A stretch of 64,000 bases of DNA from Algibacter miyuki (GCF_030409805.1 NZ_JAUFQP010000001.1:1-64000), one strand, 5' to 3'; numbered from the stretch's first letter, positions 9,270 through 19,599 are shown. Notes: generated by a model not told the origin, from the letters alone. Translations and numbers: made by a program.

Positions 9270-9680
9270 TTAGTTGCTATGCCCAGAGTGATCTTCTTCA
9301 CCAGATTGATTCATTTCCATAGCATGGTCATATTGGCAACATCCGGGTAAATTATCATAAGCACTTTCAACACCAACAGCACTTTCTGTATCATAACCCG
9401 ATGCAGCAATAGCTTTATGAATAGTTTCGGTAGTTGTTTTAGTATCGTCAAAGGCGAGTTCAATAGTTTTTTTGTCTACATCCCAATTGGCATAGGTTAC
9501 ACCTTCCACACTCTTGGCCGCTTTTTCAATGGTGGTTTTGCACATACCACAATTACCGCGCACACCAAAAGTAGCATTAATGGCTATGTCATTTGAATTT
9601 TCGTTAGTTTTTGCTTCATTTTTACAGCTTGTAAATCCTAATGTTGCCATAGTAATGATACTTAAAATGATTTTTTTCAT
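9270..9680 (-). CDS. HMA-domain lipoprotein, putative periplasmic copper chaperone
   Basis: A 136-residue secreted metal-binding protein, last gene of the metal operon. The N-terminus is a lipoprotein signal with Cys19 (GFTSC). Residues ~33-100 form a heavy-metal-associated (HMA) ferredoxin-like domain with GNCGMC, whose Cys44 and Cys47 are the expected Cu(I) ligands. The C-terminal tail is rich in extra ligands (CCQYDHAMEMNQ, then DHSGHSN). It lies 32 bp after the CusB-like adaptor gene. A role in passing copper to the Cus-like pump or buffering it is inferred from domain and context. Confidence 0.85.
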   Translation of the reverse strand: MKKIILSIITMATLGFTSCKNEAKTNENSNDIAINATFGVRGNCGMCKTTIEKAAKSVEGVTYANWDVDKKTIELAFDDTKTTTETIHKAIAASGYDTESAVGVESAYDNLPGCCQYDHAMEMNQSGEEDHSGHSN

Positions 9681-9712
9681 GATATTTAAATTTAAAGGTT
9701 ATACTTAATTAG

Positions 9713-11464
9713 TTATTCTATAATTTGTTTTACTTCTCCACACTTCAACATGGCTTCACCAAAATATGGGTTTAATACATTATCCTCTTTGCTTAGCCAG
9801 AAAGCACCATTATTATTGTTTGCCATAGGACAAAAATGACTGTATATTTTCTGGTTAACGCCAAATACTTCAATGGCACTCATTAAGTTTGTAGACACAT
9901 TTTTAAAATACGTGCGTTGGTCTTTTATAGTTTTTGAATCGGCTAATAATTTCCCATCACGTTTTAACGGATTGATGAATAGTTCTCCTTTTTTACGTGC
10001 ATCTTCAGTCTTTAAAAGTGCCATGTTTATATTTTCTATTTTCTGAAGCAATAGGTTTCCTTTTTCGGTTGAAAGGTTGAAATCTTCATCAATTAAAGCA
10101 TCTTTAACGGAAATATAAGCGTCTAAAATAATTTTTAATTCTGCTTGAAATTCTGATGACACCTTTAATCTTACACTTTTTTGATGTTCTGAAGCTGTCA
10201 TTCCTGTATGGCCTTCATGTCCTGTGGTGGTTTTTCCTCCAGATTTATTCATCATCGATTTTTTTCCTTGCAATTGTGCAGCCGCATCTATGGTAAAAGT
10301 GCCATTGGTAACTATTTCATCACCATTATTTAAACCATTTAAGACTTGGTAATAGTCTCCAATTCTAGACCCTAATTCAATGCTTTTCATTTCAAAAACA
10401 GGTTCACTCGGGTTTGATTTTATGTAAACTACAGAACGTTTTCCTGTCCATAAAACAGCCGAAGCAGGAACTATAATCTGTGTTTTTTCAGGTTGGCTAG
10501 CTGCTATTTTTCCTTCCACAAACATTCCTGGTTTAAACATATTATCTTTGTTTTTTAATACCACTCTAAGCGTAACCGTTCTTGTTTGTGTGTTCAAAAT
10601 AGGATCGATATAAGATACTTTGGCGTTAAAAACCTGATCAGGATAGGCTTTGGTAACCACCTTAATGTCTTGACCTTTTTTGAAAGATGAAATCTGATTT
10701 TCATACACATCAAAATTAGCCCAAACGGTGTTTAAATTAGAGACTTTAAAAATAGGTTTTCCATCCATAATATGGGCACCATCGCTCACCGCAATATCGG
10801 TAACCACACCTGAAACATGAGAATATATGGTAAAACTCGTTTTTACTTGCCCAGTTTTTAATACTTCGTCTAATTGTGGTCCGTGTACTTTCCAGTTTTT
10901 AAATTTTGTTAAAACAGCTTGGTAGAGTTGAGGTTGCGAGGCTTTTAATTTATAAGCTGTAATTAATTCTTGTTGTGCCGCAATTAATTCAGGAGAATAT
11001 ATTTTGGCTACCGCTTGTCCTTTATTTACTTTTTCACCCAATGAGGTTACGTATAGTTTTTCTATTCTACCATTAAAATGTGCGGGTTGTATGGCGGTTT
11101 CATCTGCATTAATCATAACTTTTCCAGACAAGGTTAAACCATTATCATTTACCAAATCACTTGTTCCAACAACGGATGTTTGAATATTAGCCAAAGCCAT
11201 TGCGTTTTCAGTGAGCTTAAATTGATTGGCTAATAAGCCGCTAGCGCTGGTTTCCGCAGGAATTAAATCCATGCCGCAAATAGGGCAGGCGCCCGCTTCT
11301 GGCTGCATAATTTGTGGATGCATAGAACAGGTCCACATTTGACTATCTTCAGTAATAGCATCGTGATTATGACTTGTTTCTGTTTTTGAACCGTCTCCAA
11401 AGAGTAACCATCCTAATAGTAGGCCGGCTAATAATATGCCTGTGTAAATTATATATTTTTTCAT
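9713..11464 (-). CDS. CusB-like RND efflux adaptor with heavy-metal-binding and DUF3347 domains
   Basis: A 583-residue membrane-fusion protein linking the CusA-like pump to the outer-membrane channel. It has an N-terminal membrane anchor (about 4-22), a heavy-metal-binding domain (43-71: WTCSMHP then CPICGMDL), then barrel-sandwich, helical hairpin and beta-barrel regions typical of HlyD/CusB adaptors (NGRIEKLYV, GQAVAKIYSPEL, PGMFVEGKI). A C-terminal DUF3347 domain (about 435-575) ends in FCPMANNNNGAFWLSKEDN, often found on copper adaptors in Bacteroidota. It starts 3 bp after the P-type ATPase stop. The two additional metal-binding ends could feed copper into the pump; that is inference. 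Confidence 0.93.
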   Translation of the reverse strand: MKKYIIYTGILLAGLLLGWLLFGDGSKTETSHNHDAITEDSQMWTCSMHPQIMQPEAGACPICGMDLIPAETSASGLLANQFKLTENAMALANIQTSVVGTSDLVNDNGLTLSGKVMINADETAIQPAHFNGRIEKLYVTSLGEKVNKGQAVAKIYSPELIAAQQELITAYKLKASQPQLYQAVLTKFKNWKVHGPQLDEVLKTGQVKTSFTIYSHVSGVVTDIAVSDGAHIMDGKPIFKVSNLNTVWANFDVYENQISSFKKGQDIKVVTKAYPDQVFNAKVSYIDPILNTQTRTVTLRVVLKNKDNMFKPGMFVEGKIAASQPEKTQIIVPASAVLWTGKRSVVYIKSNPSEPVFEMKSIELGSRIGDYYQVLNGLNNGDEIVTNGTFTIDAAAQLQGKKSMMNKSGGKTTTGHEGHTGMTASEHQKSVRLKVSSEFQAELKIILDAYISVKDALIDEDFNLSTEKGNLLLQKIENINMALLKTEDARKKGELFINPLKRDGKLLADSKTIKDQRTYFKNVSTNLMSAIEVFGVNQKIYSHFCPMANNNNGAFWLSKEDNVLNPYFGEAMLKCGEVKQIIE

Positions 11465-11467
11465 TTT

Positions 11468-13966
11468 TTATATTTTAATAGATCTTAATCTCAATGCATT
11501 TGCTATAACTGAAACAGAGCTAAAACTCATGGCTAATGCAGCAATCATAGGTGAAAGTAAAATTCCAAAAAACGGGAATAAAATACCTGCAGCAATAGGT
11601 ACGCCCAGGGTATTGTAGATAAGTGCAAAAAACAGGTTTATCTTAATGTTTTTCATCACCGCATGACTTAAGTTTTTTGCTTTTACAATACCGTGTAAAT
11701 CACCTTTAACTAAAGTAATCATAGCGCTTTCAATAGCCACAGATGTTCCCGTACCCATAGCAATACCTACGTCACTTTTAGCCAGTGCAGGTGCATCATT
11801 AATGCCGTCGCCTGCCATAGCAACAATCTTGCCTTGTTCTTGTAGTTTCTCTACTGCTTTAAGTTTATCTTCAGGCAACATACTAGCTTTAAAATCGGTA
11901 AGATTTAATGCCGTTGCTACCGCTTGTGCTGTGTCGTGATTATCACCGGTTAACATAATAACTTCAATACCTTTATCTTGAAGTTCCTTAATAGCTTTTA
12001 CGCTAGTTGCCTTAATTTTATCAGCTATTACAACATAGCCTGTAACCGTTTTATCGATTGCTAAATATGAAACTGTTTTACCTTGTTTTTGATAAGTTTT
12101 AGCCTCTTCTTCCATTTTTGAAGAAATTTTAGCATTGGCATGAGCCATCATTTCCGGATTTCCTAATGCTACTTTTTTACTGTTGATAGTAGCTTCGACA
12201 CCTTTACCAGTAACAGCACTAAAGGTTTCAGATTTAAATGTTTTAATATCTTGTGCTTTCCCGTATGTAACGGTTGCTTCGGCTAATGGATGTTCACTGT
12301 TTTTATTCAACGAAACAATATATTTCAGGATATCATTTTTGCTAAAATCAGTATCAAAAGAGCCTACAGTTTCAACGGTTGGTTTTCCTTCGGTAATGGT
12401 TCCTGTTTTATCTACAATTAATGTAGTAACCTGGTCCATTTTCTCAAGTGCTTCTGCATTTTTAATCAGAACACCGTTTTGGGCGCCTTTACCAACACCA
12501 ACCATTACAGACATAGGTGTTGCAAGACCTAAAGCACAAGGGCAAGCGATGATTAAAACAGCTATAGCATTCACGAAGGCATAAACGTAGACCGGTTCTG
12601 GACCCCAAATAACCCAAGTAGCGAAGGTTAGTAAAGAAATAATAACTACAACAGGTACAAAATAACCGGATACTTTGTCGGCTAAATTCTGAATGGGTGC
12701 ACGACTTCGACTTGCATTATTAACCATATGGATAATTTGAGATAGCAACGTATCGCTACCCACTTTTTCGGCTTTCATTAAAAACGTTTGATTCCCATTA
12801 ATGGTACCGCTGCTTACTTTATCGTTTACCGTTTTATTTACAGGAAGTGGTTCTCCAGTAATCATCGACTCATCAATAGTTGTGTCCCCTTCTGTTATTG
12901 CACCATCTACAGGAATTTTATCGCCTGGTTTTACTTTTAGAATATCATGTAATTCAATAGCATCGATGCTTACTTCAATATCTTCACCCTCTACTACTTT
13001 TATGGCTTTATTGGGAGCTAATTTCAACAATTCTTTTACTGCAGAATTGGTTTTGCTATGTGCTCGAGCTTCTAATATTTGTCCTAAAAGCACTAATGTT
13101 AGAATTACGGTTGCTGCTTCAAAATAAACATGTACTGCTCCAGATTCTGCTTTAAACTGACTAGGGAAAATATCAGGAAAAAACATGCCGAAAACGCTAA
13201 ATAACCAAGCCACACCAGCACCTATACCAATGAGTGTAAACATATTTAGATTCCATGTTTTTATACTTTTATAGGCACGTTCAAAAAACATCCACGTAGC
13301 ATAAAACACAACAGGAATAGATAAAGTAAACTGAATCCAATTCCAATATTTTTGCTCCATGACATCATACAATGGGTTATTGGGCAACATTTCGCTCATG
13401 GCGATTAAAAAAATGGGTAACGTAAAGGCTACAGCAATTTTAAACTTCTTTAATAATTTATTGTAAGTTTTCGCTTCTGCTGAAATGTCCGCTTCCATGG
13501 GGACTAAATCCATTCCGCAAATAGGGCAGTCGCCAGCTTCATTTTTTACAACTTCTGGGTGCATTGGGCAAGTCCATTGCTCGGCCGTGTTAATAGATAA
13601 GTTTTGCTCTTCAACTAAATCCATTCCACAAACGGGACAATCGCCTGGTTTGTCGTAGGTTTTATCGCCTTCGCAATGCATAGGGCAATAAAATGTACCT
13701 GTACCTTTTCCTTTAGGAAGTTCTTTTTTTACTTCTTTTGTATCTTGATGTTCTCCCGGTTTATGAATGCTATATCGGCCGCCATCATGTTTTAAAGCCT
13801 CTTGAAAAGTTTCTAACGGAATATGTGATTCCATTGTTATAGTAGCTTCAGATTTTTCTAAATCGACCGAAGCTTTAGAAACACCTTTTACTTTTGAAAG
13901 TGTGTCTTCAACATGACCGCGACAACCGTTGCAAGTCATTCCGTGTATGTGATATGTATGTTTCAT
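11468..13966 (-). CDS. copA: Copper-translocating P1B-type ATPase, CopA-like
   Basis: An 832-residue inner-membrane pump that uses ATP to export Cu(I). In order: N-terminal HMA domain with MTCNGC (10-15), two heavy-metal-binding domains (about 91-123 and 131-160, each CPM-H ... CP-CGMDL), eight expected membrane helices, actuator-loop motif ITGEP, the transport motif CPC in ACPCALGLATP (about 473-483), phosphorylation motif DKTGTIT (about 517), the HP motif in SEHPLAEA, and the hinge GDGINDAP (about 716). CPC marks the copper/silver subgroup. All catalytic motifs are present. It lies between the AraC-type regulator (76 bp gap) and the adaptor. Confidence 0.95.
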   Translation of the reverse strand: MKHTYHIHGMTCNGCRGHVEDTLSKVKGVSKASVDLEKSEATITMESHIPLETFQEALKHDGGRYSIHKPGEHQDTKEVKKELPKGKGTGTFYCPMHCEGDKTYDKPGDCPVCGMDLVEEQNLSINTAEQWTCPMHPEVVKNEAGDCPICGMDLVPMEADISAEAKTYNKLLKKFKIAVAFTLPIFLIAMSEMLPNNPLYDVMEQKYWNWIQFTLSIPVVFYATWMFFERAYKSIKTWNLNMFTLIGIGAGVAWLFSVFGMFFPDIFPSQFKAESGAVHVYFEAATVILTLVLLGQILEARAHSKTNSAVKELLKLAPNKAIKVVEGEDIEVSIDAIELHDILKVKPGDKIPVDGAITEGDTTIDESMITGEPLPVNKTVNDKVSSGTINGNQTFLMKAEKVGSDTLLSQIIHMVNNASRSRAPIQNLADKVSGYFVPVVVIISLLTFATWVIWGPEPVYVYAFVNAIAVLIIACPCALGLATPMSVMVGVGKGAQNGVLIKNAEALEKMDQVTTLIVDKTGTITEGKPTVETVGSFDTDFSKNDILKYIVSLNKNSEHPLAEATVTYGKAQDIKTFKSETFSAVTGKGVEATINSKKVALGNPEMMAHANAKISSKMEEEAKTYQKQGKTVSYLAIDKTVTGYVVIADKIKATSVKAIKELQDKGIEVIMLTGDNHDTAQAVATALNLTDFKASMLPEDKLKAVEKLQEQGKIVAMAGDGINDAPALAKSDVGIAMGTGTSVAIESAMITLVKGDLHGIVKAKNLSHAVMKNIKINLFFALIYNTLGVPIAAGILFPFFGILLSPMIAALAMSFSSVSVIANALRLRSIKI

Positions 13967-14042
13967 TTTTTATGTGCTTTATAATTTAACAACAAATGTA
14001 TTACTGTTTAAAAGTATAAGTTTTTCTAATTCTGATTATAAT

Positions 14043-14600
14043 TTACACAATTTGGTCTAGTGCTTTCCGATCCCAATCTTGCAGTTTTCGATATTCAGAC
14101 ATCGACATTCCTGTAACTGTTTTAAACTGTTTTGCTAAATGACTACTGTTATTATAATTTAGATTATATGCTATTTCAGAAAAGTTTAATTGATTTAACT
14201 GAATGTATTCTTTTACTTTTTCAATTTTTAAATTGATAATATATTTCTCGAGTGTAATGCCTTCAGATTTACTAAAAAGTTTGCTAATAGCCGATTCATT
14301 TTTACCAAGTTCTTTTGTTATTTTTGAAAAAATATCATCTACATTATTTTCTGAAATACATTGAATAACAACGACTTTAATTTGTTCAATCAACATTGTA
14401 GATTCATCTTCAATAAGTTCAAAACCTAGCTGTTTAAGTTCATTTTTAATAGCGTTATAATTATCTTTTATGTCTTGTTTTACGACAACTTTACCTAATT
14501 CAATAGAATCTATTTCGAGAGCATGACGCTCTAATAGTTCTCTAATGGTCGATTTGCACCTTGCACAAACCATGTTTTTTATAAGTAATGTATGTGCCAT
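14043..14600 (-). CDS. AraC-type regulator fused to an HMA-like N-terminal domain
   Basis: A 185-residue protein whose C-terminus (about 95-175) is an AraC/XylS helix-turn-helix pair; the second helix region reads SEIAYNLNYNNSSHLAKQFK. The first ~70 residues resemble an HMA metal-binding fold: LLIKNMVCARCKSTI, with Cys12 and Cys15 in the CxxC position, followed by a beta-alpha-beta pattern. It could therefore bind Cu(I) or Ag(I) directly and control the surrounding operon. It begins 1 bp after the CusC-like gene stop and precedes copA. Domain calls are clear; metal sensing is inferred. A regulatory role is more likely than a chaperone role because the DNA-binding part is complete. Confidence 0.85.
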   Translation of the reverse strand: MAHTLLIKNMVCARCKSTIRELLERHALEIDSIELGKVVVKQDIKDNYNAIKNELKQLGFELIEDESTMLIEQIKVVVIQCISENNVDDIFSKITKELGKNESAISKLFSKSEGITLEKYIINLKIEKVKEYIQLNQLNFSEIAYNLNYNNSSHLAKQFKTVTGMSMSEYRKLQDWDRKALDQIV

Positions 14601-14601
14601 A

Positions 14602-15843
14602 TTATTGAATTAAATAATTAATCATCGTTGTTTGAATATAGTATGCTTTCACCGATTCAATTTCTTGTATTTGAAACTTTAATTGCAGCTCTTGAATATC
14701 TAAAACATCATTAAAATCAATAGTGCCGGTTTCGTAACTTCTTACCAAAATGTCCTCTGCATCTTTTGCTTGTTTTAAGTTTTTCACTTGGGTATTGTAA
14801 CTTATTCTAGCCGAAATTCTATCGTTTATAGCTTGATCTAAAAGTGTTTTTAAAATGTTTAAACGTTCTTGTTTTTGAAACTCAATTTCTTGTTGTTGCA
14901 GTTTATTTTGCTTGGTTTTCGAATTATATTTTTTATTAAAAATAGGAATAGAAAGCGAGACGGTAGGCATTAAAATATCTTGTCCGTTTTTAGCATATGT
15001 AATATCTGGAGCCGCCTGGATATTAATATAATCAATACCAAACCCGAACGAAGGATTACTTTCCTTCTGATTCAATAATTCTGATTTTTCTACGGAATAA
15101 AACAGTTTGTCATATTTTAATAACTCCGGATGTAAAGCTAAATTTTCAGTATTAATTTCAAATGCTTCGGAAGGCATAATTAAAGATTCAACAATAGCGA
15201 TATTAATATTGTTTTCTCTATTAAGAAGGTTGTTGAAAACCGTTTGTTCTGCTAAAAACTGTTGTTCTAAAACTTGTTTTGATTGTTCCAATTCATTTTG
15301 ACGTATTTGTAATCTAAAGACATCTACCGCTGAAGCTTTTCCTATTTCTACAGAGGTTAATGCAAGTGTTTCGTAAGTTTCTAAAAGTTTAATATTTTCA
15401 GTTAAAACGGCTTGTTTGGCTTTATTTACATACAATTTGTAATAAGATTCAGAAACAGAAACGATTAACTTTCGTTTGGCAATTACTATATCTTCATACT
15501 TAGTATCGGCCAAAGCACTCGCATAATTTTCGCGAGATGTAATAGTGCCAAACCATGGAAACATTTGTTTTGCCGAAAATTTAAAACGTTGTGCACCTGT
15601 TCTAGTTTCTGGCTCTAGCGCAAAATAACCTGCACTAAAATCGGTGTTGGCTAAAGTGTTAGCTTCATTCACTTTTTCAGTTGCAATATTGTACTGTAAC
15701 TCAAATTTTTGAATTTCAGGGCTGTTTTCTAAAGCGATGTTAATGTATGTTTCTAGTTCTTGAGAATTTCCCTGTAGAACAAATAATAAAGAACCAAGAA
15801 GTAAGACTACTTTGTGTGTTATATGATTTTTATAGTTTTTCAT
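14602..15843 (-). CDS. TolC/CusC-like outer-membrane efflux channel
   Basis: A 413-residue outer-membrane efflux protein forming the exit duct of the metal RND pump. It has a signal peptide (about 1-28, ending GNSQ) and two copies of the alpha-hairpin outer-membrane factor repeat, with long coiled-coil segments (NIATEKVNEANTLANTDFS, LQIRQNELEQSKQVLEQQF). It is somewhat short for the family, as is usual for Bacteroidota CusC/CzcC relatives. It begins 12 bp after the pump gene. Confidence 0.9.
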   Translation of the reverse strand: MKNYKNHITHKVVLLLGSLLFVLQGNSQELETYINIALENSPEIQKFELQYNIATEKVNEANTLANTDFSAGYFALEPETRTGAQRFKFSAKQMFPWFGTITSRENYASALADTKYEDIVIAKRKLIVSVSESYYKLYVNKAKQAVLTENIKLLETYETLALTSVEIGKASAVDVFRLQIRQNELEQSKQVLEQQFLAEQTVFNNLLNRENNINIAIVESLIMPSEAFEINTENLALHPELLKYDKLFYSVEKSELLNQKESNPSFGFGIDYINIQAAPDITYAKNGQDILMPTVSLSIPIFNKKYNSKTKQNKLQQQEIEFQKQERLNILKTLLDQAINDRISARISYNTQVKNLKQAKDAEDILVRSYETGTIDFNDVLDIQELQLKFQIQEIESVKAYYIQTTMINYLIQ

Positions 15844-15855
15844 TATAATTTTTAT

Positions 15856-18800
15856 CTAAATTCTATTCTCTTTTTTCTCCAATCTTTTTACTTTCATCTC
15901 TTCTCTCCAGCTATATAAAACCGGCACAATAAAGTAGGAGGTAATATCGATAACCATACCACCAAATATCGGAATTGCCATCGGAATCATGATATCGCTT
16001 CCTTTTCCTGAGGATGTTAATACGGGTAATAAAGCTAAAATAGTGGTAACGGTTGTCATTAAACACGGACGAATACGTTTTTCCGCAGCATGCAAAGCAG
16101 CAGTTCTAATGCTTTTTTTATCCGATGGTTTTTCGCGATTAAAAGTTTGTGTTAAGTAGGTGGCCATAACCACACCGTCATCGGTAGCAATTCCGAATAA
16201 GGCAATAAACCCAACCCAAACGGCGACACTTAAATTAATGGTTTTCATGTTGAAAAGGTCTCGCATATTCTCGCCAAAGAAGCTAAAATTGAAGAACCAA
16301 TCTTGACCATAAAGCCAAATCATAATAAAACCACCAGCAAAAGCCACAGTAATTCCTGTAAAAACCATCAACGATGTACTCACCGATTTAAACTGGAAAT
16401 ATAAAATTAAAAATATGATGGCTAATGCTAAAGGAACAACAACAGCCAATGTTTTTTCGGCACGTAATTGGTTTTCATAAGTACCGGTGAATTTGTAGCT
16501 AATCCCTTTTGGAACGGTTAATTCTCCTGAATCTATTTTCTGCTGAAATAAAGCTTGAGCATTTTCCACGACATCCACTTCTGCAAAACCATCTAACTTG
16601 TCAAACAGCACATAACCCACTAAAAAAGTATCTTCACTTTTTATTACTTGCGGCCCTTGTTCGTATCTAATAGTAGCCAATTCGCTTAGTGGTACAGGGC
16701 TTCCTTTTTCAACAGGAATGTAAATATCTTTAATGTCTTCCGGGTTGCTGCGTAGCTCTCTAGGGTAACGCACACGCACGCTATAACGTTCTCTGCCTTC
16801 CACGGTTTGAGTCAATGCCATACCACCAATAGCAACTTTTAATGTGCTTTGCACATCTTCAATAGACACACCATAGCGCGCTATTTTTTCTCTGTCAATA
16901 TCGATAAGTAAATAGGGTTTACCTACAATTCTATCGGCAAAAACTGCTTCTGTTTTAACGCCTTTTGCTTGTTTTAAAAGGCTTTCGAGTTGTAAACCAA
17001 AAGCTTCAATTTGTTTTAAGTCTTGTCCTTTTACTTTAATTCCCATGGGTGCGCGCATACCTGTTTGTAGCATCACCAATCGGGTTTCTATAGGTTGTAA
17101 TTTTGGAGCAGAAGTCACACCTGGTAATTTGGTAACTTTAATAATTTCTTTCCAAATATCATCTGGACTTTTAATTTCTGGTCGCCAATTACGATAAAAT
17201 TCACCATCACTATCTTCTACGAGTTGATCTGCTTCAATTTTAGTAAGCGTTGCGTTTTCTGAAAGGTTAGGATTTCCAATAAATTGACCGTTTTTCAATA
17301 CAAATAAACCATCCTGATTGACTTTGTAGCGTTGTCTTTTTCCTTCGGAATTACGCATATATTCAGATTTATACTGAATCATGTTTTCATACATCGATAA
17401 AGGCGCAGGATCTAAAGGCGATTCTGTTCTACCAGCTTTTCCAACTACGGTTTCAATTTCAGGAATAGTTGCCACAGCCATATCTAATTGCTGAAGAACA
17501 CGTTTGTTTTCTTCCACGCCGGCATGTGGTAACGAGGTTGGCATGAGTAAAAAAGAACCTTCATTTAAGGAAGGCATAAATTCTTTTCCGGTGTTATTCA
17601 TAATCCATCCGCCAGAAAAAAGAACAGTTGCAGGAATTATTAAAAATAAAAGTTTATTTGCTAAAGCCCATTTTAAAATTTGTGAATAGTAGTTTCTGAA
17701 AATGGAGAAAACGCCTAAAATTCCGAAGCAAATAATAGCAACAAAAATTAAGTTGATAAAAATACTACGATTAAAACCTAACGGCCTCCAATATTCTGCT
17801 AGTAGAAATACAATAGCAATTGATGAAATAATGATATTAACTAAATTGACTTTTTTAGCGTCTAACTTTCCTAAAACACCTAATAAACCAGAAATTCCGA
17901 AGGCAATTAAAATAATCCCTAAATAATGGCCACTAATTATAATGGCGATTCCCGCAATAATTAAAGCAGCATTTAAAAGATGTCTAAATGATTTTTTTAA
18001 TGTTGTTTTTCTGAATAAATAAGCCGCAAAAGGTGGAATTAAAAATAAAGCAATTACCAAGGATGCAGATAGTGCCATGGTTTTTGTGAAAGCTAAAGGA
18101 CGGAATAATTTTCCTTCGGCACCAACCATGGTAAATACAGGGAGAAAACTGATAATAGTGGTTAAAACCGCTGTTAGAATGGCACCAGAAACTTCGGCAG
18201 TAGCATTGTAAACAACTTCGTTTATAGAATACTCCGTACCATCTTCACGAAGGCGTAATTTGTTATCATCAAGATGCCGAATCATATTTTCGGCGAGAAT
18301 AACTCCAACATCAACCATGGTTCCAATGGCAATGGCAATACCAGAAAGCGCTACAATATTGGCATCGACGTTAAATAATTTCATGGTAACAAAAACCATT
18401 AAAACCGCAACAGGCAATAGTCCGGAAATTAAAATAGACGCTCGTAAATTAAAAACCATCACAATAATAACTAAAATGGTAATTAAAATTTCGAGAGTTA
18501 AAGCTTCATTAAGGGTGTCTAAAGTTTCAACAATAAGTTCTGTTCTATCATAAAATGGAACAACGGTAAGTTGAGACGTTCTTCCATCGGCCAAAACTTT
18601 AGAAGGTAAACCGCCTTTTAATTCTTCAATTTTAGCTTTGACATTAGTAATAACTTCCATAGGGTTTGCGCCATATCTAGCTACTACAACGCCGCCCACA
18701 ACTTCGGCGCCTTCTTTGTCTAAAATACCGCGTCGGGCTGCAGGACCTAAGGATACTTTAGCAATGTCTTTAATTTTAATAGCGGTATAATCTTGAGAAG

Positions 18801-19599
18801 TAACTACGGCGTTTTCAATATCTTCAACCGATTTTACATATCCCAAACCTCGAACTAAATATTCCGCTTGATTAATTTCTAAAGTCTGCGCTCCAATATC
18901 TTGATTACTGGCTTTAACGGCTTTTACAACTTGATTTAAACCAATATTGTATTGGCGCATTAATTCTGGATCTACATCAACTTGATATTCCTGAACATAA
19001 CCACCAATAGAAGCCACTTCGGATACGCCGCTTGCAGAGGATAAACCGTATTTTACATAGTAATCTTGTATGCTGCGTAATTCTTGTAAATCCCAACCAC
19101 CAGTAACGTTTCCGTTTTCGTCGCGACCTTCGAGTGTATACCAAAATATTTGTCCTAATCCCGTAGCATCAGGTCCTAAAGCAGGGTTTATACCTTCTGG
19201 TAATAAATTACTAGGGAGTGAGTTTAGTTTTTCTAAAATTCGGCTTCGACTCCAGTAGAATTCAACATCTTCTTCAAAAATAATATAGATGCTAGAGAAG
19301 CCAAACATAGACGAACTTCGAATGGTTTTAACCCCTGGAATACCAAGTAATGATGTGGTTAGCGGGTAAGTAATTTGGTCTTCAATATCTTGCGGGGAGC
19401 GACCATCCCATTTTGTGAAAACAATTTGTTGGTTTTCGCCAATATCAGGAATGGCATCTACAGCAACAGGATTACTTGGTAAAAAACCAGTATCCCAATT
19501 AAACGGTGCATTTATAGTACCCCAACCTATAAAAAGGACGAGTAATAAAACGGCAATAAGTTTATTTTCTATTAAAAATTTAATGCTTTTATTTAGCAT
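15856..19599 (-). CDS. CusA/CzcA-type heavy-metal RND efflux pump
   Basis: A 1247-residue inner-membrane proton/metal antiporter of the HME-RND family. The start is placed at the ATG at 19599 (MLNKSIKFLIENKL), which fits the family N-terminus; upstream in-frame starts add an untypical leader. Signs are IPDIGENQQIVFTKW, the TM4 proton-relay motif GTMVDVGVILAEN, the C-terminal GIATDDGVVMATYL, and a Met-rich stretch LVMLQTGMRAPMGIKVKG in the porter domain consistent with Cu/Ag handling. It is about 200 residues longer than E. coli CusA: there are extra hydrophobic helices in the middle loop and an insertion near residue 800. Both seem common in Bacteroidota homologues. First gene of the core operon after the HYC_CC_PP gene. 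Confidence 0.93.
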   Translation of the reverse strand: MLNKSIKFLIENKLIAVLLLVLFIGWGTINAPFNWDTGFLPSNPVAVDAIPDIGENQQIVFTKWDGRSPQDIEDQITYPLTTSLLGIPGVKTIRSSSMFGFSSIYIIFEEDVEFYWSRSRILEKLNSLPSNLLPEGINPALGPDATGLGQIFWYTLEGRDENGNVTGGWDLQELRSIQDYYVKYGLSSASGVSEVASIGGYVQEYQVDVDPELMRQYNIGLNQVVKAVKASNQDIGAQTLEINQAEYLVRGLGYVKSVEDIENAVVTSQDYTAIKIKDIAKVSLGPAARRGILDKEGAEVVGGVVVARYGANPMEVITNVKAKIEELKGGLPSKVLADGRTSQLTVVPFYDRTELIVETLDTLNEALTLEILITILVIIVMVFNLRASILISGLLPVAVLMVFVTMKLFNVDANIVALSGIAIAIGTMVDVGVILAENMIRHLDDNKLRLREDGTEYSINEVVYNATAEVSGAILTAVLTTIISFLPVFTMVGAEGKLFRPLAFTKTMALSASLVIALFLIPPFAAYLFRKTTLKKSFRHLLNAALIIAGIAIIISGHYLGIILIAFGISGLLGVLGKLDAKKVNLVNIIISSIAIVFLLAEYWRPLGFNRSIFINLIFVAIICFGILGVFSIFRNYYSQILKWALANKLLFLIIPATVLFSGGWIMNNTGKEFMPSLNEGSFLLMPTSLPHAGVEENKRVLQQLDMAVATIPEIETVVGKAGRTESPLDPAPLSMYENMIQYKSEYMRNSEGKRQRYKVNQDGLFVLKNGQFIGNPNLSENATLTKIEADQLVEDSDGEFYRNWRPEIKSPDDIWKEIIKVTKLPGVTSAPKLQPIETRLVMLQTGMRAPMGIKVKGQDLKQIEAFGLQLESLLKQAKGVKTEAVFADRIVGKPYLLIDIDREKIARYGVSIEDVQSTLKVAIGGMALTQTVEGRERYSVRVRYPRELRSNPEDIKDIYIPVEKGSPVPLSELATIRYEQGPQVIKSEDTFLVGYVLFDKLDGFAEVDVVENAQALFQQKIDSGELTVPKGISYKFTGTYENQLRAEKTLAVVVPLALAIIFLILYFQFKSVSTSLMVFTGITVAFAGGFIMIWLYGQDWFFNFSFFGENMRDLFNMKTINLSVAVWVGFIALFGIATDDGVVMATYLTQTFNREKPSDKKSIRTAALHAAEKRIRPCLMTTVTTILALLPVLTSSGKGSDIMIPMAIPIFGGMVIDITSYFIVPVLYSWREEMKVKRLEKKENRI

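Noticed and set aside
12183-13127. Plus-strand frames inside copA
   Set aside because: They are shadows of the strongly supported minus-strand ATPase gene and lack coding-like composition.
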